Shown here: positions 37,016 to 47,039 of the stretch, in pieces
How positions within the stretch are numbered: the stretch's first letter is position 1
How the letters are laid out: each line of letters opens with the position of its first letter
DNA from: Symsagittifera roscoffensis
Taxonomy: Eukaryota; Xenacoelomorpha; Acoela; Convolutidae
Reading direction: 5' to 3'
DNA: 64,000 nt
Assembly: GCF_963678635.1 (NCBI RefSeq)
Contig: NC_087071.1
Location: 2,656,537 to 2,720,536 of the forward strand
Position numbers and translations under genes: made by a program
Notes under the pieces: generated by a model
Told to the model about the DNA's origin: nothing
Database searches by the model: none
What the model saw: the letters and a program-made list of their open reading frames with translations, nothing else

Positions 37016-37328
37016 GCTTGGGACGAGGCGTTCCCAGGTTCGTTCATCAGACTTGCTCGGCTGGCTTGGACGCCCGAAAGCGCCTCTTCATGGCGGTGAT
37101 GTTTCGCGTCCGCCACTGCATCCCAAAATTGAGTGCAATCCGACTTGAAGTGTCCCTCCAAATTGCAGAAGAAGCACCTTGGTCCATACTTCATTATGAT
37201 TCCTCTCACATACTCTTCGTGGTCCTCGTCGGTCTCATCAACGTCATCGAGAGACTAGCCTATCGCTTTCATGTTCTGCTTGTAAGTAGAACAGGCGGAA
37301 ACATGATGGTCCATCGAGCCACAATTCG
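36574..37328. repeat. 755-bp tandem duplicate, unit 1
   Basis: Runs from 'CGGGTGCTCCGGTCCTG' to the next occurrence of the same sequence at 37329. It differs from unit 2 at only a few positions, so the duplication is recent. Confidence 0.92.
37012..37209 (-). pseudogene. Gag CCHC zinc knuckle, copy 1
   Basis: 'CFFCNLEGHFKSDC' fits the C-x2-C-x4-H-x4-C zinc knuckle that binds retroelement RNA. It is followed by 'QFWDAVADAKHHRHEEALSG' and a stop at the junction with the integrase segment, which lies in another frame. Confidence 0.8.
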
Positions 37329-37770
37329 CGGGTGCTCCGGTCCTGACAAGGGCGGATCGGGCGCAACGGTCCTGTCCGTAGTTTAGCTTGACGATTCGGG
37401 CGAGAGGACAGTACCCACGCGGACTATCGGGCACAATCACCCACACGAGACCGCCTGTTTTAAGAGTGAAGTCAGAATGAGTGTGCCACTTCTCGAGGCC
37501 AACGAGACCAAATCGCGTTAGCATATGACTGCGGTCGCACGTACTCTTTCTTGTGATCGAAGTTCTCCCCGGGTAAAAGCGAAGGAAAGCTTGTGGCATG
37601 TTGTCCAAGCAAAAAATGGTTTGGGTTAACGCTTCTACCTCACGTGAATCAGTACTAACGGGAGTGATTGGCCTCGAATTTAAAGCCTGCTCAACTAAGC
37701 AGAGTGTTCTTCCTAACACCTCTTCAGTGACTCGCCTACTGCCTAGGATATCGTACAGCACGCGCTTCAA
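37255..37770 (-). pseudogene. BEL/Pao integrase C-terminal domain, copy 2
   Basis: This duplicate of the domain at 36488-37015 carries a few substitutions ('KRVLYDILG' for 'KRVLSDILG'). Because of the tandem duplication its 3' end reads into the gag knuckle of unit 1 ('NCGSMDHHVSAC'). Confidence 0.72.
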
Positions 37771-38083
37771 GCTTCGGACGAGGCGTTCCCAGGTTCGTTC
37801 ATCAGACTTGCTCGGCTGGCTTGGACGCCCGAAAGCGCTTCTTCATGGCGGTGATGTTTCGCGTCCGCCACTGCATCCCAAAATTGAGTGCAATCCGACT
37901 TGAAGTGTCCCTCCAAATTGCAGAAGAAGCACCTTGCTCCATACTTCATTATGATTCCTCTCACATACTCTTCGTGGTCCTCGTCGGTCTCATCAACGTC
38001 ATCGAGAGACTAGCCTATCGCTTTCATGTTCTGCTTGTAAGGGGAACAGGCGGAAACATGGTGGTATATCGAGCCACAATTCG
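37329..38083. repeat. 755-bp tandem duplicate, unit 2
   Basis: Second unit. Similarity to unit 1 ends at 38083, after which the sequence continues into upstream gag. Confidence 0.92.
37767..38075 (-). pseudogene. Gag paired zinc knuckles, copy 2
   Basis: The original context of the gag knuckle. 'NCGSIYHHVSAC' (first knuckle, whose leading Cys position reads Tyr) is followed by 'CFFCNLEGHFKSDC' (intact second knuckle). The frame then stops near 37767, out of frame with the fused integrase end. Confidence 0.75.
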
Positions 38084-38479
38084 CATAAGACCTCCTCTTA
38101 TCCATGTCGTCACGAATCTGTACCAAATGGAGTTGGCGCCAGTGCTTGTTCTGCTGTAGTTGCCATAATTGCCGTAACGGTTTTGCGCCCTCGGTTTTAT
38201 GAGCAAGTACTCACGCGACTTCATACGCAAATCATCGGGCGTGGGTACCTGGTCAAGCGACATGGTGAAGTGTGTGCCTAGCATGGTTTTCAGTTCATCA
38301 CTCTTTAAAAAATTTTCTATGGATTCGTCATCTCTTTGAAGCCTGTTTTCGAACTTCACCATAGCCTGATGGCCTTGTACACCAGAGCCGAAACGATTCA
38401 GCAAGATGTACAATGCTCGTCCATTGGTCCTTTTTGCCATTACACAACTTAGGTCGGTAGCCTCCAGGTTGCCCGTCAA
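38024..38479 (-). pseudogene. Gag capsid-like segment
   Basis: A 151-codon frame with 'ALYILLNRFGSGVQGHQAMV' and 'FENRLQRDDESIENFL', then 'PTPDDLRMKSREYLLIKP' and a Tyr/Asn/Gly-rich linker before the zinc knuckles. This order (capsid helices, low-complexity linker, knuckles) is typical of gypsy-type gag. A frame change separates it from the upstream coiled-coil segment. Confidence 0.6.
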
Positions 38480-38648
38480 TGAGCTGCATTCCTATTTTTT
38501 TGAGAGATTCTGTTCTTCAAAGTGCAAATTCATCTGTCCAAGTATCGATGCAGCCATCTGACTCGTCCTTGTATGACTTCGGCTTTTTGAGTGTCCTCCT
38601 TGACCTCTCTCCTCTCTCGGTTGACTTCGAGAGCTTGGTGATGAATGC

Positions 38649-39308
38649 TTAAAGAGGCTCAAACATCGAAGCATACATCGTTGTGTCCTGTGAGACTGTA
38701 GTCAGATCTGGCACTGATCTGAATTGTGGCGCACTGGGCAATCTTGTCTCCGGTATGGTATCCGCCACCGGCGAGACCGGGTTGGTCCAACCTGGCCTCG
38801 ATGGGGCTGCCCTGAGCCGCTCCCTACGCTTAGATTCGTAACTCGCTCTCGAACTTTGCTGGGCCCCGGCAATGCTGCATGCTCCGCCTTCATCATTTGT
38901 CTGGCGTAAGCGCTCTTTTGGTGCGGAATACTCCTCCCGATTACTCCCGTTTAAGATCTCGTCAAGCTTCCGCATCATTAGGTCAGATTTGACATCCAAC
39001 CTCTTCTCCAGGTTAGTCATCGTATGAGCATAAGTATTGTCGTGATCGTTCAACAGTCGCTCAATCTCGCTTGTCATCCTAACCTCTATTTCCTCTGACT
39101 CCTTTGTTGCTTGAGCCAAACTATCCGCCAGGCATTGATCGGTGTTACGAATCAATTGAGCCTGATCGACTCTCGCCTGTGACTTCACGTTTGTTAGCTC
39201 ATCTCGAATTTTCTCCTGACCCCGGTGAGCTCTCTCCTCGACTCGATCTATTCTCATAGTCATGTCCCGTCGCGGTTCTTCAAGGCCTGTCATTACGCCA
39301 GCAAACAT
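38649..39308 (-). pseudogene. Gag coiled-coil segment
   Basis: A 219-codon open frame rich in Arg, Glu, Gln and Lys with heptad-like spacing over roughly residues 10-110 ('RDMTMRIDRVEERAHRGQEK'), then a Ser/Pro/Arg-rich stretch. Coiled coils upstream of the capsid are common in invertebrate retroelement gags. The codon pattern and GC content match the rest of the element. It continues, after frame changes, into 38674-38492 and then 38479. Confidence 0.55.
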
Positions 39309-39309
39309 A

Positions 39310-39546
39310 TCACCTATATTTCTCCAGCCGCCCCGATACCGGGGTTAGACCCAGAGAAGATGAGGTCAACTGCGGTTGTAGCCTGGTACTTGATAATGCA
39401 CCGCCCTTCTGCGTGCCCATCGACATCATCAACTTGTCGAACCTCGAGGATACTCCTACGGTTATCCCATCAGACATCGGCCTGGTCGGCGAGTTGGACA
39501 ACGCTTTCCTGCTCTTATCAATCCTTGGGCACGGCGTGAAGTCCAC
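39310..39546 (-). pseudogene. Gag N-terminal segment, low similarity
   Basis: A 78-codon frame directly upstream of the coiled-coil segment and ending at its start ('RLEKYR' stop, then ATG at 39308). It is probably the same gag interrupted by a stop. No motif recognised. Confidence 0.4.
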
Positions 39547-39844
39547 ATCCGGATGAGCTATCTCCGGATGGTCATAACTGGAAGATAAACCTTCAGTTTG
39601 AAGTTACGCCATGCGCTCGTCGTACAAAGACTCCAATTTTTTTTGACTTTCGAAGTCGTTTGTTCTTCACTCGGACTTATGCTTGACATCATTGTATTCT
39701 TGCTCTGCTTGACTAGAGATGATTGTTCTTTTCTCCACTTGTTACTCTTAAGCTCTGATTTGGACTATCCCCTGAACAATAGTTCTTCTCGCGGTGACCT
39801 CAGAACGCTACGAAGTATCCTCCATTCTTTCAACTTCCTCTCGT

Positions 39845-40186
39845 TCAAAGTCCTCGCCTGGCTCTTCCAGGTCCGCGTGATGGTGGTAGTCGGGTCGGAT
39901 CAGCGTCTGTAAGCGTCTCGCTCGCCTGTCCGGTCTCACCATTTGGCCTTTGATTGCCATCGAGATTCTTCTCGCTTTTCAGTTTCATTCCGCTCACTGA
40001 AAGACCAGGCTGACCTTTAGTCGTTGCTTCGTCTGCAAAAACATCGGAAATGCTGCTAACCGTGGATTGGCTACGCCGTGTTTTGAACTTTCGTGTAGTC
40101 GCCGTACTCAACCAGGGAATCTTATTTGTTGCCCCTAACGAGTCTCCGCGCTGCATGCTGTTTGATAAAAAAAAGTTTGACGGCAA
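39845..40186 (-). pseudogene. Gag N-terminal open segment
   Basis: A 113-codon frame, basic and Ser/Thr-rich, positioned at the 5' end of the element. It is separated by stops from the next gag frame at 39546. It is assigned to the element from location and composition only. Confidence 0.35.
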
Positions 40187-40619
40187 TGCACAAGGTTCAA
40201 AATTAAATTCAAAACAATTTTCTCAAGTCTATTCACTCGAGTCGTCTAGTATCAAAAAAATACCTTCGATTTCGTAGAGATACTGTAACTGAATCAGCTC
40301 ATGCTACTCAAAGGGCCTATTTAGTGTTTAGATATTAGCGACTCTACTCAATTTCCTAATGTAACAGTATCACAAAGTTTTCACCAGATATAGTCAATAC
40401 ACAAAACACAATTGATAATCAGATAAGAATATCCAATAGGTGACAGCGACCTTTCGTTCAGTATAATTCTTACCGCCACACTCGTATCACCTCACTGCCT
40501 CGTGTAAGATCAAACAATATTTTATAAAAGAGCAGTGATGGTTTCAGTAACAGATAATTAAAACTTAGTTTTAATGAAAAAGACTTCCCTCAATTGGAAC
40601 ACTCCAAAAGAACGAAGCA
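40187..40619. other. Retroelement 5' flank, no gene
   Basis: Would contain the 5' leader or LTR of the minus-strand retroelement, but no matching sequence was found on the 3' side, so no LTR is called. Confidence 0.4.
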
Positions 40620-40917
40620 CAGGACACTGTCTTCTCAAGTCAGTGTGTTATTGCCTAATACACTCACCGAGGTCTTTTTTTTATGTGTCCTGCGACTGCC
40701 CGAGCTGTCCTACTAAGTAGCTCAAGGCAACCTGTGATCGAAAGTTTCTAAAGTCTATGAAAAAGCTCTCCCACACCCGGGCCGCCCCAAGTGCATGAGG
40801 GCAGGGAACAACTTTTCTTCTCAAGTGAGTTTGTATTTGGCTAATACATTCACCAAAATCTCCTTTTATGTGTTCCCAGATTGCCCGAGTTTTCCAATTA
40901 AGTAGCTCAAGGCAACC
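40620..40917. repeat. Pair of hairpin-bounded ~115-bp repeats
   Basis: Two diverged direct copies (40620-40733 and 40802-40917) share 'CTTCTCAAGT', a 'CTAATACA-TTCACC' block and 'TAAGTAGCTCAAGGCAACC'. Each has its own inverted ends: 'CAGGACAC' (40620) with 'GTGTCCTG' (40685), and 'GGGAACA' (40804) with 'TGTTCCC' (40871). The stems differ in sequence but are each complementary, so pairing is preserved despite divergence. Confidence 0.65.
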
Positions 40918-41079
40918 AAACACAACCAAAATAACAATTAAAAAAATAGTTTCGGGTACTTCTGATAAACTCGATCTAGAATCCAAAATTGATCACAATT
41001 CTACGGGTCAAATGGGCTCGTAAAATCCTAATATGCACGCCCATTGGTAGTTGACTTTTTATTCCGACTCTAAATGGAT

Positions 41080-42075
41080 ATTTTTGTTGCTCAAAATGCC
41101 CCAGAAGGTACCCCTAAGTTTTCAATAAGGAGGGTTGCTAAGGGGCTTAAGTCACTCTGAAGGGTTACTTCGGAGGATTGTTAAGACACTTAGCTTACTT
41201 CGGAGGGTTACTACAGAGGGTACCTTAGTCACCCAAGTGACTTCGGATGGTCCCCTTAAACTCACTAAGGAGGGACAATAAGAGGCTTAATACGCTCCGG
41301 AGGGTTCCTTCGAAATTTCATTTTTTTCAAATCTCACTAAGTAGGGTCTCCAACTATTCTCAGAAAGTGCCAAAACAAGCTGAGTTCTCTGTTGGTTTTT
41401 TTTAACTTCTTCGGAGGGTTTCGTGGAAATTTTCCACTAAGGAGGGTTGCTAAGGGGCTTAGCTGACTCCCGAGGGTTACTTCGGAGGGTTCCCCAAAAA
41501 TCGAGAAAACGGATTATTCTACCTCTGTAAAGCCTCCGAATACGGTCTAACTGACTTAAAACTAGGTTGGCTGACTCGGTCAACCTTCTCAGTAGGTTGA
41601 AATGGTGCTCTTATAAAAAATTTTGCCGCTCGGAGGGTTCCCTAAAATTTGGACCCTCCGAACCAAAAAATTCTGAAAAAATTTTCTTCCTGAGATTACC
41701 AACCCAAAAATGGTTGCGGTCCAAGAAAGTTGTCAAAAAAGTCGACTTAAGGTACCAAAGTTACTCCGATCGGTTGGCTAGTCTTTGAGAAAATGCCAAA
41801 AACGCGTTCGTCAAGTTGCGTTTTTTCACCACCTATTTGTCTCTGAAAGAATTTTCCACAATTCTTAGTGAAAGTGCCTAAAAATAATTGAAAAGAGCGT
41901 AGTAGCCCCGTACGGCACTGGAATATTGCAAAAAACCGGACCAAAATTGGTTTGGAAACAAAATTTTGGCCAAAAACTATTAAATTTAGACCCTCCGATT
42001 CCTTCCTTTTCCAATCGTTGAGTCTCTAGCTTTATCCACGGAGCTATTCGGAGGGTTACTCCAAAATCTCTCTAG
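41080..42075. repeat. Field of CGGAGGGTT-type degenerate repeats
   Basis: 'GGAGGGTT' and variants ('CTTCGGAGGGTTACT', 'AAGGAGGGTTGCTAAGGGGC') recur irregularly, densest at 41120-41480, with inverted versions ('ACCCTCCGA') near 41650 and 41990. Related motifs reach 43140. No fixed period is evident. No coding sequence is supported. Confidence 0.7.
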
Positions 42076-42416
42076 CAATCGAGCACATTATGCTAGCACG
42101 CTCCTAAAACAAAAAAATTTATTGCTCTAACTCTAAAAACTCAAAAACTCATTCCTCAAAACATATTGGCGAAATTCGGAAAATTACAAAAATTTTGATC
42201 GAAAAAATTTTGTTTTCGCCAACTTCTACTAAGTTTTTTTTTCCGCTCGCTTTCTTTAGTTAGGGAAATTGAACTACGTAGTAGGTCACTGTGCAAAAGC
42301 TTTTTGCTTTTCAGAAAAGCTCGGATATCTAAAATTTCGGGGCTTGACATTTGGTCGAAAATCAGTAATTTTCGACAAAATTGGGATGTTTCTCGGTTCT
42401 AAAATGGAAATAAGTA

Positions 42417-42437
42417 ATATATATATATATATATATA
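42417..42437. repeat. AT dinucleotide microsatellite
   Basis: Uninterrupted alternating A and T, about ten units. Confidence 0.95.
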
Positions 42438-43194
42438 CTAATAATCTAATAGTAGTCGTTAATCAATATTACTACACCCTCTTAAATACTAAAATTACTA
42501 AAATACATTATTACTAAAGTACCCGACTTCAGACCTTTATTTCGGAAATTCACAATCGATGGAGGGTGCAATCGGACCGCGCCAATCGTGCCCACCACTT
42601 AAGTTTTGATGAAATATTACCCGAACGATACTAAAATTGTGTCAACGATACCAAACAGTTGTTGTGGATGCTGTCCCTAATGTCCCTGTTGAGTCTGGAA
42701 CACGTCGGTCAGCTTGCCACTCTACCCTCCAGTCACCGCCAAAATCAGCATTAACGTGCTTAAACACTCAAATAACACTCAAGGGAGGTTACCTAACCCG
42801 CCACCAAAACACTCAATCTCTCTATCTATCAATTTGAAACAATAAAAAAGAGGAAAGTCAGATCGCATCTTGTCCGGAAAAAACATATAAACTGTCACTT
42901 TATGTTTCTTACTGTTTTTGGTATTTTTTGGATTTTTTTTGTAGTTTTTCTTTACAGAAAAATTTGGTTTTGGCTTTTTCTTGGTTATACACTATGTTTG
43001 TTTGGTTTTACGCTTTCTCTTTAATTGTTTTTGGTCGCGAGAACTTGGGATCAGCGGGCTCATGACTTCCCACCTAACCCTCCGACCCCCGGAATTTTTG
43101 GTCTTAACTAATTTAAAAAGCTAAACAGTACTAGGCGGAGGGTCGGCACCTTCCCCCTAGTTCAACAAAAGTCATTATGGCCTCCAACTCGGGA
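42438..43194. other. No gene recognised; GC-richer tail
   Basis: Mixed-composition sequence with 'ACCCTCCGA' motifs near the second gap. No supported gene. Confidence 0.4.
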
Positions 43195-43394
43195 NNNNNN
43201 NNNNNNNNNNNNNNNNNNNNNNNNNNNNNNNNNNNNNNNNNNNNNNNNNNNNNNNNNNNNNNNNNNNNNNNNNNNNNNNNNNNNNNNNNNNNNNNNNNNN
43301 NNNNNNNNNNNNNNNNNNNNNNNNNNNNNNNNNNNNNNNNNNNNNNNNNNNNNNNNNNNNNNNNNNNNNNNNNNNNNNNNNNNNNNNNNNNNNN
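43195..43394. other. Assembly gap (200 N)
   Basis: Exactly 200 N, likely of nominal length. Confidence 0.98.
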
Positions 43395-43885
43395 GTTAAC
43401 TGTCCCCTCACAGTTTCTCGTGCTTCATATTTAAATTCTCTTTATATGCAAATTTACCATGAAAATAACAGTGAGAAATAAATTCTTTCTTTCTTATCAC
43501 GGCATCATTCTACCATTACTTTTTTGAGGAAATTTACTTTGAAATCTGATAAATGCCTCTTTCAGAGCATTAATTTTTGCTGTCTCGGTGATTTGTCTTT
43601 TGCAATTCTGTAATTCGAATAAATTCTTTTCTGGACTTCTGTCAGCACGTTGCAGTCGATTGTTTTAAAAATAAAGCAAAATTGGTCCAAATAGTAGTGA
43701 AAACCATTTTACTTTTGCTTGTTATTTGTAGATCTGTTAGGTTTTGGCGCTACAAAGTGGCCACACACTTTATGAAAAAAGTGCAATGATATTTTTGCAA
43801 ACTGATACGACCATCTTACGATATTGCAAAAAAGAGCTTTGATTTGATTGCCTCTTTGTTTTTTTTCCAATTAAAACGAACCTAT
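43395..43885. other. Downstream flank of the 511-residue gene
   Basis: Probably contains the 3' untranslated region of the minus-strand gene. No clear AATAAA on the minus strand was found close to its stop. Confidence 0.4.
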
Positions 43886-45421
43886 TTAAAATTTTCTAAC
43901 AAAAATTAAATACGAAAGTGTACATGAAGTTAAAATACTGTAAGCTCTAACCATTGAGTTTAAAGTACCGGCGGTCTTAACTTCATAAGTAATTTCACTG
44001 GAGCTCATCCAATTTTCGTTATCGCTTTCGCTTGAGTTTTGGTTGGAATCAATTGAACGAAAACCAAAAGGATTTGTAAATGGGTCATAATTTTCTGGAA
44101 CGTCTATAGGTCTACAAAAAGGTCCGTCAACTAACAGGTTATCTTTGTGCACTGGTTCGATTTCAAAATTACTGATTTCAATGGGTTTTTCCAGGAAAGG
44201 TCCCCAGTAACATTTCTTCATTTTTAGACTAACTGGAGTTGTCGTTTGACCACACAGAGACTCAACGTTGTCATTAGTTTTATGAAGCCCATATTGATGC
44301 ATGAAACATATAATGCACGCTTCGAAGCCTACCCCACATATAGCATTTAACGCAGTGCAGTCTCCATCAAGGAAAAGTCGTGCTTGAACTGTTTCGTTGC
44401 GATTTTTTCCAAAATGAATAGAAGGATATTCCTCGGAAACACGAATTGCATCTATAAAAAACTCCTCTCCATGTGAAATAGTACCATACTCGATTCTTTC
44501 AAGCCGCGATAAAGATAATTGCAAGTATGCAGATTTTAAATACGAAAAGACATCTTTCGTAAGAAATTTTGGGCCCTCGATAAATATAGATGGCATTTTG
44601 TTTCCAGAGCCTAACAGCTGAAAAAATCGTGGATACATAACACCATTCCATATTAGGCGTTGAGTTGAGATACTTCCATTGAAAATAACATTTAAGTTTC
44701 TGTTGATTGAACCGTTATTTGTTACTCTCAAGCCTGATCGGGGCCAGTTTTCCATTTTTGGGTCCAATTTTATCAGAAAAGTCTGTCGTAGGAGAAGTTT
44801 TCCTCCCAGTGGCTTGCAGAAATCCAAAGAATTTAATTTATCAAACTGGAAACCAGTTAAATCCAGATGATTATCCAAGTAAACTTTGCGGATTGAAATT
44901 GTAATAAGACTCTTTTCACAAAATTTCAACGCGTTTTGAACATCGGATGAGTTTAATGTCATTTGATCGATAATGAGATGTTCTATAAGCATTCCTTGCT
45001 TATAAAGGCTACTAAAAAAGGGGGTGATTGATCCCATGGAAACATTGGACAGGATAACATTTATCACCAAAAATGATCTGTTCCCCATCGACAGCGTATT
45101 TAACTCATGATATTCATAATTCATCATCTCTTGTTTGTTGGCAATATTGAAATTATCAGCAGTAGTCTTCGCACTGCTGACGTTGAAGACCACGATCAAA
45201 TAATTCGAATTGAAGATCGACATACGCTCGCTCAGTGGAATTGCTGTGCAATCATCCAGAACACCCCCTTCAAGGTTGCAACTTCCCGGTGCCTCCAATA
45301 AAGGCGACATGAATACATCGTCACATTCATTCAATTTTCCCGTTATAACTGTTATCGAACTGCACATTGCTATTTCGATTGAGAAGATCAACCATTTTAG
45401 CCAGATTTTCGAACACGACAT
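43886..45421 (-). CDS. Secreted/surface glycoprotein, unknown family, 511 residues
   Basis: A single uninterrupted frame from ATG (45421) to stop, by far the longest in the window. Residues 1-22 form a signal peptide ('IWLKWLIFSIEIAMCSS'). The mature part has about thirteen Cys, clustered at 33-58 and 355-404, and eight N-glycosylation sequons (N80, N114, N126, N157, N236, N248, N342, N462). Leu/Ile/Asn periodicity at roughly 110-320 ('LIEHLIIDQMTLNSSD', 'ITISIRKVYLDNHLDL') suggests irregular leucine-rich-like repeats. The final ~17 residues are hydrophobic ('SILTSCTLSYLIFV'), as in a GPI-anchor signal or tail anchor. Residues 48-130 loosely resemble the exon family at 18, 30 and 32 kb. A splice-acceptor-like 'CGTTTTAG' abuts the ATG, so a 5' intron or trans-spliced leader is possible. 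Function unknown; an extracellular ligand-binding or recognition role would be a guess. Confidence 0.82.
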   Translation of the reverse strand: MSCSKIWLKWLIFSIEIAMCSSITVITGKLNECDDVFMSPLLEAPGSCNLEGGVLDDCTAIPLSERMSIFNSNYLIVVFNVSSAKTTADNFNIANKQEMMNYEYHELNTLSMGNRSFLVINVILSNVSMGSITPFFSSLYKQGMLIEHLIIDQMTLNSSDVQNALKFCEKSLITISIRKVYLDNHLDLTGFQFDKLNSLDFCKPLGGKLLLRQTFLIKLDPKMENWPRSGLRVTNNGSINRNLNVIFNGSISTQRLIWNGVMYPRFFQLLGSGNKMPSIFIEGPKFLTKDVFSYLKSAYLQLSLSRLERIEYGTISHGEEFFIDAIRVSEEYPSIHFGKNRNETVQARLFLDGDCTALNAICGVGFEACIICFMHQYGLHKTNDNVESLCGQTTTPVSLKMKKCYWGPFLEKPIEISNFEIEPVHKDNLLVDGPFCRPIDVPENYDPFTNPFGFRSIDSNQNSSESDNENWMSSSEITYEVKTAGTLNSMVRAYSILTSCTLSYLIFVRKF

Positions 45422-46190
45422 CTAAAACGTTAGTGGTAAACCAAACGAAACAATTTTTTATGCTGCAAAACAACTGATTTCGGTGTTTCTTTTTTGAAAA
45501 AGAAGAGAGCCGAAGAGTTTTACAGTAATACATACATAGATATAAATGAAAAAATTGAAATAACAACTAAATGTATTTTTGTTACAATTATCGGGTAAAA
45601 ATTGGAACAACCTAATTGGAACACATATTCTAACGAAACTCAGAAAAAATTAGGAGAAGGATGCCACGGGTTATCTGTTCATGGCAACTCATCCTTGGCC
45701 ATCCCTGGAGCCAGAGAAAAATCAAGTAAAAGTCTTGGAGGGTTTGCCCTGGACTTCCTGTTAAAGACTCAGACTCCAGGCCTGAACTTCCAGGTTTTTT
45801 GTGGAACTTCAAAGTTGCAAATGTTTTCGATCATGCTCGAAAACAAAGCAACGCAAAGGTTTCAACAAGTTCGATGGTCACGTACTGTTGATAAGAACAC
45901 TTATCTAATCTGCAGCGTATGGTGCAATTGTAACCTGACCAGCTATGATGACTGGTAAGAAAAACGTCATTTCGCGAGATCATAGACTCACTTGCGAATG
46001 TTTGCTCAAAGTAGTCAACGAAAACGTACCTGTTAAAATAACATCTATCGAGCAATTCAAGACATCATACAAATATTTACTCACCAATATCCCGTGTTGT
46101 CAAAAAGACTCTGATTATTTTCAGTTAAGAAGAATTCTATCTGGTGCGAACAATACTTTACTTCTGTTATAAGTACTTCACAACGTAATT
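45422..46190. other. No certain gene; GC-rich island
   Basis: 45690-45800 is GC-richer than its surroundings, with repeated 'CCAGG' and 'CTCCAGG' words, and could be an old interspersed repeat. Plus-strand open frames of 75-118 codons (45602-45958, 45945-46172) show no recognisable motif. The minus strand near 45422-45560 would hold the promoter or 5' exon of the 511-residue gene. Confidence 0.4.
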
Positions 46191-46319
46191 ATGACCGCTG
46201 AAGAATTCAAACCAACTCCGAACTACCTTTATTTTAAAGAGCAACCGCATGCTGCACATCTTCTTCATGGTAAAACAATATATACAAAAAAGCTCAACTA
46301 TCCTACCTCAACAGTTTAA
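46191..46319 (+). pseudogene. Small open frame at Polinton 5' side
   Basis: ATG followed by 42 codons ('MTAEEFKPTPNYLYF') to a stop. Not recognised. It is the first coding-like stretch on the same strand as the integrase. Confidence 0.3.
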
Positions 46320-46449
46320 AACCCCTTTTAACTCCGCGAACTAGTAAGACTACTGAAACAAAGAAATCATTTATGGAAAACATTGAGCGCGACAAGAACA
46401 GCTTAAACTGTAAACGAACGATGAAGAATTACTAGTCGAACGTGATTAA

Positions 46450-46653
46450 GATGAATTATTAGAAGATAAAAAATACACAGACGGAAAAGTTTTTTCGACA
46501 GTTACAGGTCTTAGAAGCAAAAAACATTCGTTAATTTTAAAAAAGTCCAACAGAGTGACCATAAATCTTGACAATGAGTTGATACATGTGGACAAAGTAC
46601 CAACAGGAACTAAGGCTGCACTTTTTTATAAAGACATCCAAAAACCAAAATAA
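46450..46653 (+). pseudogene. Open 67-codon remnant upstream of integrase
   Basis: Open after a TAA, with a protein-like composition ('KYTDGKVFSTVTG', 'KHSLILKKSNRVTINLDNEL', 'VDKVPTGTKAALFY'). It has no ATG and is followed by several kilobases of broken frames. Probably a piece of a Polinton gene preceding the integrase; function not recognised. Confidence 0.4.
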
Positions 46654-47039
46654 AACTACACAAACCGGCGTTTATAACTTTTCATTTGCTTTCAATTTAA
46701 ATGAAAAGCTGGTAATAAAGAAAAAAACCAAGTATGCGGCTTAGTCAGCGTCTTTTCATTCTCAAGAAAAAAGAGACTTGCTTACCAAACACTCGCCAAA
46801 CATTCCCCGTTTAGCAGGAAATAACTAGTGCAAACCTTAACAGAAGTAAAAACCAAAAAAGAAAAAGCCTCAGCGACACTAGAAAAGACCTAAACCAAAA
46901 ACTTGAAAAAAGCCAGATAAAGAAACCGACTTGTACGGAACGCCCAGTAACGATATAAATTCTCCAATGTCAGAAAAGACAAAGTCAAAAACAAAAGAAG
47001 GAGAAACTTACCAAGAGTGAAGAAAAATTGTTGAAAACC

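Larger units (their letters stand above)
36488..40186 (-). mobile_element. Internally deleted LTR retroelement, gag plus integrase end
   Basis: Read high to low: a gag region in several frames (40186 to 38024), gag zinc knuckles, then directly the C-terminal end of an integrase with its DUF5641-type domain. Protease, reverse transcriptase, RNase H and the integrase core are absent. The deletion junction and its flanks are tandemly duplicated (36574-37328 and 37329-38083). Base composition is noticeably more GC-rich than the surroundings, as expected for a relatively recent insertion. No LTR pair could be identified. The integrase end is BEL/Pao-like, whereas the gag resembles gypsy-type gags I remember from invertebrates, so the element could be a chimera. 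Confidence 0.75.

Noticed and set aside
37018-37386. Plus-strand frames across the LTR retroelement
   Set aside because: Antisense shadows of the minus-strand gag and integrase frames.
45602-45958. 118-codon plus-strand frame
   Set aside because: No motif. The GC-rich part looks like an old interspersed repeat and the other strand is also open.
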